Shown here: in pieces, positions 55,583 to 62,811 of the stretch
How positions within the stretch are numbered: position 1 is the first letter of the stretch
Layout of the letters: the number at the start of each line of letters is the position of its first letter
Made by a program: the position numbers and the translations under genes
The notes under the pieces: model-generated
Database searches by the model: none
What the model saw: only the letters and a program-made list of their open reading frames with translations
What the model was told of the DNA's origin: nothing
Assembly: GCA_045110515.1 (NCBI GenBank)
Contig: JBGCGD010000006.1
Location: 1-64,000, forward strand
Direction: 5' to 3'
Length of the DNA: 64,000 nucleotides
DNA from: Granulosicoccus sp045110515
GTDB lineage: Bacteria > Pseudomonadota > Gammaproteobacteria > Granulosicoccales > Granulosicoccaceae

Positions 55583-55596
55583 TGCAACCGGTTGCA
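55583..55596. promoter_or_regulatory. LacI-family operator palindrome TGCAACCGGTTGCA (site 2)
   Basis: Identical to the palindrome at 51997-52010, here 55 bp before the preferred start of the IolI-like gene. Two perfect 14-bp copies upstream of two inositol transcription units, 3.6 kb apart, are very unlikely by chance. Confidence 0.85.
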
Positions 55597-55650
55597 AGAT
55601 GGATTCTACTCCCGTTCAGAGTCAGCCTATTAATGAATAAAGGAAATCCG

Positions 55651-56469
55651 TTGCCCAGTTTTTCTGTCAATCATATGACAATGGCTAAAGCCTCCTATCA
55701 GGAGCTGCTCGACGTCGCCAGCGGTCTCGATTGTGTGGGCGTGGAACTGAGAACCGATCTGGAAGGCGATTTGTTTGACGGCTCCACGGCAAACGCTGCC
55801 GCAGAATCGGCGCAAAGCCAGGGGCTGCGTATTCTGGCGCTTTCCGAAGTCTCAGCGTTCAACCATGTGACGGAACAAAAACTGACTGAAGCTGAGTCGC
55901 TAATGAAGACAGCGCACGCCTGCGGCGCTGAAGCGATCAGTTTGATCCCGCGAAATGACGCTCAATACACTGATTACACAGTTCGTAAACAACACTTGCG
56001 TGAAGCGCTAATAGCATTAGAGCCCCTGCTGCGCTCATACAATTTAATCGGTTTAATCGAGCCCTTGGGGTTCGACACTTCTTCCCTAAGATACAAATGC
56101 GACATAGTCGATATCATCGATTCGCTGGGTGCGAAAGAATCTTTTAAGCTCGTTCACGATACGTTTCATCATCACCTATCCGGAGAGTGGGAATTTTATC
56201 CTGCGCACACGGGAATAGTTCACGTGTCCGGAGTCTGTGATTCATCACTTAGTGTGCAGGAGATGCAAGATTCGCATCGCATGCTTGTCGATGAAACCGA
56301 TTGCCTTGATAACATCGGGCAAATTAACAGTTTATTAGACGGGGGCTACTCAGGCCCTTTTTCCTTCGAGGCATTTTCGCCTCGAGTTCATGCTTTTACT
56401 GACCCGAAGGCCGAGCTTTTTGGGTCAATCAACCACATCACATCTAGCCTAGCTAATGGGATGATTTAA
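55651..56469 (+). CDS. sugar isomerase/epimerase TIM-barrel protein, IolI-like
   Basis: This protein of about 272 residues has an AP-endonuclease-2/xylose-isomerase-type barrel. The N-terminus PSFSVNHMTMAKASYQELLD followed by CVGVELRTDLEG matches the IolI style, and later LIGLIEPLGFDTSSLRYKCD and FKLVHDTFHHHLSGE carry the metal-site Glu, Asp and His. IolI interconverts inosose isomers, which would feed IolE. The frame is open back to 55402, across the operator. AGGA lies six bases before TTG 55651, making it the best start; ATG 55633 is the alternative. First gene of the ABC operon. Confidence 0.72.
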   Translation: MPSFSVNHMTMAKASYQELLDVASGLDCVGVELRTDLEGDLFDGSTANAAAESAQSQGLRILALSEVSAFNHVTEQKLTEAESLMKTAHACGAEAISLIPRNDAQYTDYTVRKQHLREALIALEPLLRSYNLIGLIEPLGFDTSSLRYKCDIVDIIDSLGAKESFKLVHDTFHHHLSGEWEFYPAHTGIVHVSGVCDSSLSVQEMQDSHRMLVDETDCLDNIGQINSLLDGGYSGPFSFEAFSPRVHAFTDPKAELFGSINHITSSLANGMI

Positions 56470-56536
56470 ACGGCCCAACTGGGCAATTCCGGATCTACAT
56501 ACTCGTGTGCCGGACACAACCATACGGAGAATAGAA

Positions 56537-57475
56537 ATGAAAAAGACGTTACTAGTTGCCGGTGTAGCAGCTGCGATGCTAGCCACGCCAACATTTGCAG
56601 AAACACTGGGTGTTTCAATCGCAAACTTTGATGACAACGGTCTGACTATCATGCGTAACGGCATGACAGCTCATTTAGAAACGTTAGACGGTGTTGAGCT
56701 GCAGATGGAAGATGCTCAAGAAGACGTCGCCAAACAATTGGATCAAATCAACAACTTCATCGCATCGGGTGTTGATGCAATCATCGTAAACGCTGTTGAT
56801 ACTGATGCTACTGAAGCTATGTCAAATGCTGCTTCTGCTGCTGGTATCCCACTGGTATACGTAAATCGCCAGCCGGGCAACATGGCTACACTGCCTGACG
56901 GACAGGCGTTCGTTGCATCTAACGAAATCGAGTCAGGTACTTTGGCTGCTTTCCGCATGTGTCAGGATCTGCGCGCTGCGGGTAAATCTGGTGGTGCCCA
57001 GGCATACATGCTAATGGGTCGTCTGTCTAACCAGGCTGCCGTTCAGCGTTCAAAAGACTTCCACGATGTCATCGGTATGGACATGTGTAACTTCATCACG
57101 CTTATCGATGAGCAAACAGCTAACTGGTCTCGTGACGAAGCTCAAGACATGATGTCTAACTGGATCTCTTCAGGCGAGCCCTTCGACGCTGTATTCGGTA
57201 ACAACGACGAAATGGCTATCGGCGCTATTCAGGCTATGAAAGCTTCTGGAATCTCAATGGAAGATGTTGTTGTCGGTGGTGTAGATGCCACACCTGATGC
57301 TCTTGTTGCGATGCAAGCTGGCGATATGGACGTGACCGTATTCCAAGATCTCGCCGGTCAAGGTGCAGGTTCTATTGATACAGCTATTAAGTTAGCGAAT
57401 GGCGAAAGCGTTGATAAGACGGTTTTCATTCCATTCAAGCTTGTGACTCCAGAAAACGTAGAAGACTTCCTATAA
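56537..57475 (+). CDS. sugar ABC transporter periplasmic binding protein
   Basis: This 312-residue type-I periplasmic binding protein has a signal peptide at 1-21 (ends ATPTFA) and a ribose-binding-like fold: VSIANFDDNGLTIMRNGM, DQINNFIASGVDAIIVNAVDTDAT, VYVNRQPGN, FGNNDEMAIGAIQAMKASG and VVGGVDATPDALVAM. Within the inositol cluster it most likely binds myo-inositol or an inositol isomer; fructose or ribose are family alternatives. GGAGA at 56526-56530 supports ATG 56537. Followed by two strong hairpins before the permease gene. Codon use in this gene is rich in T-ending codons, suggesting high expression. Confidence 0.92.
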   Translation: MKKTLLVAGVAAAMLATPTFAETLGVSIANFDDNGLTIMRNGMTAHLETLDGVELQMEDAQEDVAKQLDQINNFIASGVDAIIVNAVDTDATEAMSNAASAAGIPLVYVNRQPGNMATLPDGQAFVASNEIESGTLAAFRMCQDLRAAGKSGGAQAYMLMGRLSNQAAVQRSKDFHDVIGMDMCNFITLIDEQTANWSRDEAQDMMSNWISSGEPFDAVFGNNDEMAIGAIQAMKASGISMEDVVVGGVDATPDALVAMQAGDMDVTVFQDLAGQGAGSIDTAIKLANGESVDKTVFIPFKLVTPENVEDFL

Positions 57476-57499
57476 GTTGACAACGTAAATAGGTTGAAA

Positions 57500-57532
57500 G
57501 TCGGTATCACTATCGCGCATAGTGGTACCGAC
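57500..57532 (+). terminator. 14-bp-stem hairpin after the binding-protein gene
   Basis: GTCGGTATCACTAT and ATAGTGGTACCGAC pair over 14 positions (one G-T) around CGCGC. No T tract follows. It is probably an mRNA-stabilising or partial-termination element that gives excess binding protein over permease. Confidence 0.7.
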
Positions 57533-57536
57533 ATCG

Positions 57537-57560
57537 AAGATAGTTTTGAGTAACTATCTT
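57537..57560 (+). terminator. second hairpin before the ABC permease gene
   Basis: AAGATAGTT (57537-57545), loop TTGAGT, AACTATCTT (57552-57560): a perfect 9-bp stem, four bases after the first hairpin. It is AT-rich and ends in CTTTACG, so it could act as a weak terminator in tandem with the first. Confidence 0.55.
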
Positions 57561-57605
57561 TACGTGTCCTAACGTTTCTAATACAAGACAGGAGAATGGC
57601 CCTCC

Positions 57606-58685
57606 ATGGCTGATACGACTCAAGGCACTGGCGCCGCTAGTTTTGAAAAAAATAGAACTTGGCCAAACGAACTCAATATATTTTTTGCGCTGATCATCAT
57701 CATCGCGATCTTTGAAATACTTGGGCAAACCCTGCCCTATATGAACGATCAGAGTTTTCTTTTTGACACTCGGGATCGCTTCGACTCAATTTTCAATGAG
57801 GCGCGATTGCGCATCATTATTTTGCAAGTGTCCATCATCGGCATCATCGCACTAGGGGTGACGCAAGTTATTATTTCCGGCGGTATTGATCTCTCATCAG
57901 GTCCGTTAGTCGGTGCTACTGCAATGATTGCTATGTCCTTCGCTCAAACGGAGCTTGTCAACGGCAGCCTCAACCCTAAAGCGGTATTCGGCCCGTGGGC
58001 GTTCGACCTACCGGTGCTCATCCCCATTATCGTCGCTCTATTGTTTGGCGCACTCATTGGCGGTATCAACGGCAGTCTTATTTCGTTTACCCGAATACCA
58101 CCGTTCATTGCTACCTTAGGCATGTTCCTGATCTGCCGTGGTATCGCACAAGCGTGGACTCGTGGTAAGCCCGTCTCTTTCCCTACTGAAGGCTATGCAG
58201 CTATCGGTAGCGGTATGATGCCGGTGTATTGGTTTGTGGGGCTTGCTGTGGTGTTTCACATTATTCTTAAGTACACGGTTTACGGAAAACACACCTACGC
58301 AATAGGGTCTAACGAAGATGCCGCTAGAATGTCCGGCATAAACGTTCAAAAACACAAAGTCATGGTGTACGTCATTGCATCTATGCTGGCAGCATTTGCC
58401 GCTGTCGTATTAAGTTCAAAGAACTTAACGGCTCAATCCGGTATGGGAATTTTCTACGAGCTGTACGCCATTGCCATGGCCGTTATTGGTGGCGTGAGTT
58501 TGACCGGTGGTAGAGGCTCTGTAGTCGGAACCGTTTTGGGCGCCATGGTATTCGGTGTTATCCAATCAGGATTTACCTATATAAAGTTAGACGCCTACTT
58601 CCAGCTCATGGCGATGGGTGCCATTATTATCAGCGCTGTCGTACTCGATAAGGTACGTCAGGAACGCGCAGCATCACGACGATAG
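57606..58685 (+). CDS. sugar ABC transporter permease (RbsC/FrcC family)
   Basis: This 359-residue inner-membrane permease has 8-10 spans and belongs to the ribose-type BPD_transp_2 family. Typical stretches are LGVTQVIISGGIDLSSGPLVG, PPFIATLGMFLICRGIAQAWTRG and YAIAMAVIGGVSLTGGRGSV. It works with the binding protein before and the ATPase after. The N-terminal cytoplasmic segment before the first span (about residues 1-22) is longer than usual. The ATPase starts 10 bp after its stop. Confidence 0.94.
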   Translation: MADTTQGTGAASFEKNRTWPNELNIFFALIIIIAIFEILGQTLPYMNDQSFLFDTRDRFDSIFNEARLRIIILQVSIIGIIALGVTQVIISGGIDLSSGPLVGATAMIAMSFAQTELVNGSLNPKAVFGPWAFDLPVLIPIIVALLFGALIGGINGSLISFTRIPPFIATLGMFLICRGIAQAWTRGKPVSFPTEGYAAIGSGMMPVYWFVGLAVVFHIILKYTVYGKHTYAIGSNEDAARMSGINVQKHKVMVYVIASMLAAFAAVVLSSKNLTAQSGMGIFYELYAIAMAVIGGVSLTGGRGSVVGTVLGAMVFGVIQSGFTYIKLDAYFQLMAMGAIIISAVVLDKVRQERAASRR

Positions 58686-58695
58686 GAGAGGACAA

Positions 58696-59481
58696 ATGAG
58701 TGAAGATAATCGCGAAGTTATTCTAGAAACTCAAGGCCTCACCAAACACTACGGTGGTGTGCACGCACTTAACGACGCCAATTTTGTACTTCATAAGGGC
58801 GAACATGTGGCAATCATGGGTGACAACGGTGCTGGCAAATCTACTTTTGTCCGGCAAATCACCGGTGTTGAGCAACGCACCAGCGGCACCATTAAATTTG
58901 ATGGCAAAGAGGTGCGTTTTAGCGGGCCGATAGACGCACGCGAAGCCGGTATCGAGACGGTCTTCCAGACGCTAGCATTGGCCGATGATTTAGACGTTCC
59001 AGATAATCTATTTCTGGGGCGCGAGATTACTAAATTTGACTGGCTAGGCCCTTTTCGGATGCTTGACTACAAGGCCATGAGACAAGCCACAGTAGACGGG
59101 TTAGAACGCACCGCCGTAAAAATTCCTAACATCAACAACACCATTCAAAATATGTCGGGTGGGCAACGCCAATGTGTGGCCATCGCTCGCACGGCTACGT
59201 TTGCCTCCAAACTAACCATCATGGATGAGCCGACAGCTGCACTCGGTGTGCAAGAGACTGCACAGGTTGAGAATATTATCCGCACACTGAAAGAAAACGG
59301 AGAACCACTAATACTGGTTAGTCACAACATGCGACAAGTGTTCGATCTGGTCGATCGAATCATCGTATTCAGACGAGGCAGAATTGTTGCCAATTTAAGG
59401 GCCGAAGAAACAGACGGACAAGACGTGGTTGCCTATATAACCGGTGCTAAAACCGGTGAGGAATATGCTGGTGCAGCCTAG
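58696..59481 (+). CDS. sugar ABC transporter ATP-binding protein, single domain (FrcA-like)
   Basis: This 261-residue ATPase shows Walker A GDNGAGKST (42-50), signature MSGGQRQCVAIAR, Walker B KLTIMDEPTAALGV and H-loop ILVSHNMRQV. Most ribose or inositol importers have a duplicated ATPase of about 500 residues; this half-size form resembles FrcA of fructose-type importers and would act as a homodimer. The open frame begins at 58618 inside the permease gene; ATG 58696 with GGAGAGG upstream is the real start. Confidence 0.93.
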   Translation: MSEDNREVILETQGLTKHYGGVHALNDANFVLHKGEHVAIMGDNGAGKSTFVRQITGVEQRTSGTIKFDGKEVRFSGPIDAREAGIETVFQTLALADDLDVPDNLFLGREITKFDWLGPFRMLDYKAMRQATVDGLERTAVKIPNINNTIQNMSGGQRQCVAIARTATFASKLTIMDEPTAALGVQETAQVENIIRTLKENGEPLILVSHNMRQVFDLVDRIIVFRRGRIVANLRAEETDGQDVVAYITGAKTGEEYAGAA

Positions 59482-59483
59482 CA

Positions 59484-59699
59484 ATGTCAATTAATACCAA
59501 AGAGTTTTTTAATCTGCAGGTTCCGTTCTTCTACCCTTTGTGGCGACGAATCGCGGTTGTCACAGTGGCCTTGGCCTGGGCACTCTTTGAATTTGCCAGC
59601 GGTGCGCCTTTTTGGGGCTTTGTGTTTGCTGCTATGGGTGCCTTCGCAGCGTGGGAGCTACTCCTGAGCGGCTGGCCCGACAATGCTCAAAACGAGTGA
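59484..59699 (+). CDS. 71-residue membrane protein of the inositol ABC operon
   Basis: This small protein has two hydrophobic segments (about 20-38 and 44-64), Trp- and Phe-rich, with short charged ends. It starts 2 bp after the ATPase stop and ends 12 bp before the LacI gene, so it is surely translated with them. No family recognised. Position and size suggest an accessory subunit or regulator of the importer, but nothing in the sequence proves this. Confidence 0.75.
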   Translation: MSINTKEFFNLQVPFFYPLWRRIAVVTVALAWALFEFASGAPFWGFVFAAMGAFAAWELLLSGWPDNAQNE

Positions 59700-59711
59700 A
59701 GAGAATCGGTC

Positions 59712-60710
59712 GTGCCCGTTACACTTAGAGACGTTGCCAAACGTGCCGGGGTATCTCGCTCAGCTGTGTCCAGAACCTTCACCGATGGCGCATCTGTTTC
59801 AGAAAAAATGCGCCTGCGGGTTGAGAAAGCCGCTGCTGAAATGGGCTATACACCCAACGCGTTGGCATCCAGTTTAACCACAGGTCGCACTCGCTTAATT
59901 GGCTTAGTTTCAAACAACTTTCACAACCCGATATTCTTAGAGGTCTTCGATTTATTTACGCGCGGCTTGCAAGACCGTGGCTTACGTCCCCTATTGGTCA
60001 ATCTATCGGATGAGACTGATCCGGCACAATCTGTACGAATGCTGCAGCAGTATTCAGTGGACGGTGTTGTCGTTGCATCTTCAACATTAACGCCGTCTTT
60101 TTCCCTGGCCTTTAGAGATGCTCGCCTGCCCATCGTTCATTCATTTGGTCGTCATTCAAGCACACCTCAGGTGCATGTAGTGGGCATCGATAACGTTGAA
60201 TGCGGACGAATGGCAGCCCGCGAATTTGTTGCACGCGGTTATAAGCACGTGGGGTTTTTAGGGGGGCCTGAGGCTGCAACGTCTACACAGGATCGTATTG
60301 AAGGCTTTTTAGCAGAGCTTTCACTCCATCCGCATATGAGCGTCACTCACTCGTTTGCGAAGGCGTATTCTTTTGACGCCGGACGACAAGAAATGAACCG
60401 GTTATTGAAAGCAGAACCACAGGAAGCCTACTTTTGTGGTGATGATGTTTTGTCCATTGGGGCATTAAGCGCTGTACACGACGCAGGCTTAAAAGTACCT
60501 GAAGATATCGGATTACTGGGTTTAAACGATATGCAAATGGCCGGTTGGGAGAATATTAATCTGACCACTATTCGCCAGCCTATTCAACAAATTGTCAGCG
60601 CATCCATCGAATTGATTGTCGCGATGCTTGCTGAGCCAGATCGCTATCCAGAAGCGCGTTTGTTTCCAAGCTCCCTAGTGGATCGCCGTACACTCAAGCC
60701 CAGAGTGTAA
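59712..60710 (+). CDS. LacI-family transcriptional regulator
   Basis: This 332-residue repressor has an N-terminal HTH (4-25; LRDVAKRAGVSRSAVSRTF), hinge helix GYTPNALASSL with the Leu that normally inserts in the central CG step, and a periplasmic-binding-protein-like effector domain (about 60-330; GLVSNNFHNPIF, GVVVASSTLTP, FCGDDVLSIGALSA). The start is GTG at 59712. The matching operator type, TGCAACCGGTTGCA, is found twice nearby. The inducer is probably an inositol pathway intermediate. It lies at the end of the operon it is likely to control. Confidence 0.93.
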   Translation: MPVTLRDVAKRAGVSRSAVSRTFTDGASVSEKMRLRVEKAAAEMGYTPNALASSLTTGRTRLIGLVSNNFHNPIFLEVFDLFTRGLQDRGLRPLLVNLSDETDPAQSVRMLQQYSVDGVVVASSTLTPSFSLAFRDARLPIVHSFGRHSSTPQVHVVGIDNVECGRMAAREFVARGYKHVGFLGGPEAATSTQDRIEGFLAELSLHPHMSVTHSFAKAYSFDAGRQEMNRLLKAEPQEAYFCGDDVLSIGALSAVHDAGLKVPEDIGLLGLNDMQMAGWENINLTTIRQPIQQIVSASIELIVAMLAEPDRYPEARLFPSSLVDRRTLKPRV

Positions 60711-60752
60711 CTGCCACTTTCCCACTTTTACTATCCGCAGGATAGACCTCGC

Positions 60753-62663
60753 TTAACGCGCCTGCCAAAGATCAATCACCTTGCTGTAGTTAGCAGCCAC
60801 TTGAGCAACGAGCTCTTCGTCGTTAATTGAGCCACTCAGCCAGGCCTTGGACGCTTCCCCAAAGATAGAGCGCCCTACGGCAAACCCTTTCACTCTTTGT
60901 AACCCCGCAAAGGCCTTAAAACCTGCGCCGAGCTCATCAAGAGGTGCATCAAGGCCCAACACAACGATTCCCTGGCAATGCGGAGCACGATAGTCGATGA
61001 GCTGCTCGAGTTGCTGTGCATGCGCTCTGGACATGCAAGGCACCTTCCACCAATCGGGCCGAATACCCAAATCATAAACACGCTCTGCGCTGCGACAAAC
61101 TGAGTCACCTACCTCAAGCGTATCTTCTGGTGAAGGAATTATTTCCAACAACATCTCGTGACCCGATTGGCAGCACGCATGATATAGCTCGAGCATGCGT
61201 TGCTCTTGTTGCAATCGAATAGTATCGCTGTCACTGAGCGAGTAAAAAAACAAGCACTTGATAATGTGCTCGCGAGGCCACGAATGTATCAACGAGCCAA
61301 CACTGGCTCCGTGCTCGAACAACAAGGGGCGGGTTTTAGGTTGTTCCACCGGTCGTGCTATCCAAGTTCCGGTGCCGGTTGCCGCGTTCAATACACGCTG
61401 ACCATAAATTCCATCACATAGTAAGCCCGCCTGACCTTGAATCTGCTTCGTCTCGGTAACTTGTTCGGTGGCTTTGAACAGTAAGTCTTTTAACGCACTG
61501 ATGTGCTCCCTCGTGACCCCGGCCTCATCGGCCATGACCTCTAACTGCTGTCGATGGTCAAAGGCATGTATTAGTACGGAATCCCAACGGGAAGGTCGAG
61601 TGGTGACGCGGTGCAGGTAGTTTAATTCTGTATCGACATCGGGGCGAGGAATGCTCGGCGCGTTGTCCAGAAAATAATCTAACTCTTCACGGGTAGGCAT
61701 GGCCGGTGTACAGCCGTGTCGTGATACCACCAGGGCGCCACAGGCGTTGGCATAGCGCAACGCCTGCTCATAGCCCTCATTGCTCAACCAGCCTCGTAGA
61801 AAACCTGATACAAAGGCATCGCCAGCGCCCAACACATTAAGCACTTCAACTTGAACACCTTTTACCGTAATGCCGTCATCGATACTGTCAGGAATAGGCC
61901 CGTCAAAAACGGTCGCGCCAAACGGGCCCCGTTTAAGCACGATTACACCGCTGCTGATCTCCCGTATGGTTTTCAGAGCCGTTGAGGTGTCGGTTGAACC
62001 GCCCGCAATATGGATCTCCTCTTCGGTCCCAACAATGAGATCGAATTCGGACAATATCCCCTGTAGATGCTTACTGACTGCATCGTTAGCAATAAACCGT
62101 GTTTCACCATCCCCTTTCGAGGTCAAGCCCCAAAGAACTGGACGATAGTCGATATCAATCGCAGTTTTAACACCGGCATTGCGAGCTATCGCAAGTGCGG
62201 CTTTGGAGGTCTTATAAATGGATTCTGTCGAGAAATGCGTGCCGGTTATCAGCAAAGCTTTGGCGTTGCTTATTAACTCCGCATCAAGATCATCAACGGA
62301 AATGGCCATATCCGCGCAGTTCTCCCGATAAAAAATCAAGGGGAAGGTGTCCTGATCTTTGATGCCCAGCACAACAAGTGCCGTTAGGCGGTCGGGGTCG
62401 GTCAATACATTTCGCGTATCGACGCCCTCGCGTTGCAGCTGCTCTCGAATAAACTGCCCCATATGCTCGTTACCCACCCGGGTAATGAGTGCCGTTGAGA
62501 GACCCATACGCGAGGAACAACAAGCGATGTTCGTGGATGAACCACCAATGTACTTGGACAGGCTACTGACATCCTCCAGGCGTGCACCAATTTGATCGGC
62601 GTATAAATCCACTCCGGCTCTACCCAGGCAAACTAGATCAATGCTTGGTTCCACGTCAGACAT
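60753..62663 (-). CDS. two-domain 5-dehydro-2-deoxygluconokinase (IolC-DUF2090)
   Basis: In this 636-residue protein, residues 1-325 are a PfkB kinase of IolC type (LGRAGVDLYADQIG, YIGGSSTNIACCSSRMG, VLGAGDAFVSGFLRGWL). Residues 335-636 form a DUF2090 domain, a TIM-barrel related to LacD-type aldolases (WDSVLIHAFDHRQQLE, LCDGIYGQRVL, WKVPCMSRAHAQQLEQL, GFAVGRSIFG). In other proteobacteria this fusion is annotated in inositol clusters, and the second domain has been suggested to take the aldolase role. Convergent with the LacI gene (42-bp gap). It duplicates the single-domain IolC and possibly the aldolase of the other arm. Confidence 0.93.
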   Translation of the reverse strand: MSDVEPSIDLVCLGRAGVDLYADQIGARLEDVSSLSKYIGGSSTNIACCSSRMGLSTALITRVGNEHMGQFIREQLQREGVDTRNVLTDPDRLTALVVLGIKDQDTFPLIFYRENCADMAISVDDLDAELISNAKALLITGTHFSTESIYKTSKAALAIARNAGVKTAIDIDYRPVLWGLTSKGDGETRFIANDAVSKHLQGILSEFDLIVGTEEEIHIAGGSTDTSTALKTIREISSGVIVLKRGPFGATVFDGPIPDSIDDGITVKGVQVEVLNVLGAGDAFVSGFLRGWLSNEGYEQALRYANACGALVVSRHGCTPAMPTREELDYFLDNAPSIPRPDVDTELNYLHRVTTRPSRWDSVLIHAFDHRQQLEVMADEAGVTREHISALKDLLFKATEQVTETKQIQGQAGLLCDGIYGQRVLNAATGTGTWIARPVEQPKTRPLLFEHGASVGSLIHSWPREHIIKCLFFYSLSDSDTIRLQQEQRMLELYHACCQSGHEMLLEIIPSPEDTLEVGDSVCRSAERVYDLGIRPDWWKVPCMSRAHAQQLEQLIDYRAPHCQGIVVLGLDAPLDELGAGFKAFAGLQRVKGFAVGRSIFGEASKAWLSGSINDEELVAQVAANYSKVIDLWQAR

Positions 62664-62811
62664 GCTTTATAAACCCTTTAATTGCTTGGCAAAGCGAACA
62701 GACTAGGGCAATTCGCCTCCGCTGTTCAATCTTAATTACAGTGTACCCCTTGATCAGTGTATTGCAGACACTTAAACTTACACCCATTACCACTGTGGTT
62801 CGTAAACTGAA

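Noticed and set aside
55402..55632. upstream extension of the IolI-like frame
   Set aside because: It covers the promoter and operator, and the family fold begins at the later start.
62691..62701. TTGC-N3-GCAA dyad upstream of the IolC-DUF2090 gene as a third operator
   Set aside because: It is short and the centre does not match the AACCGGTT core of the two perfect sites.
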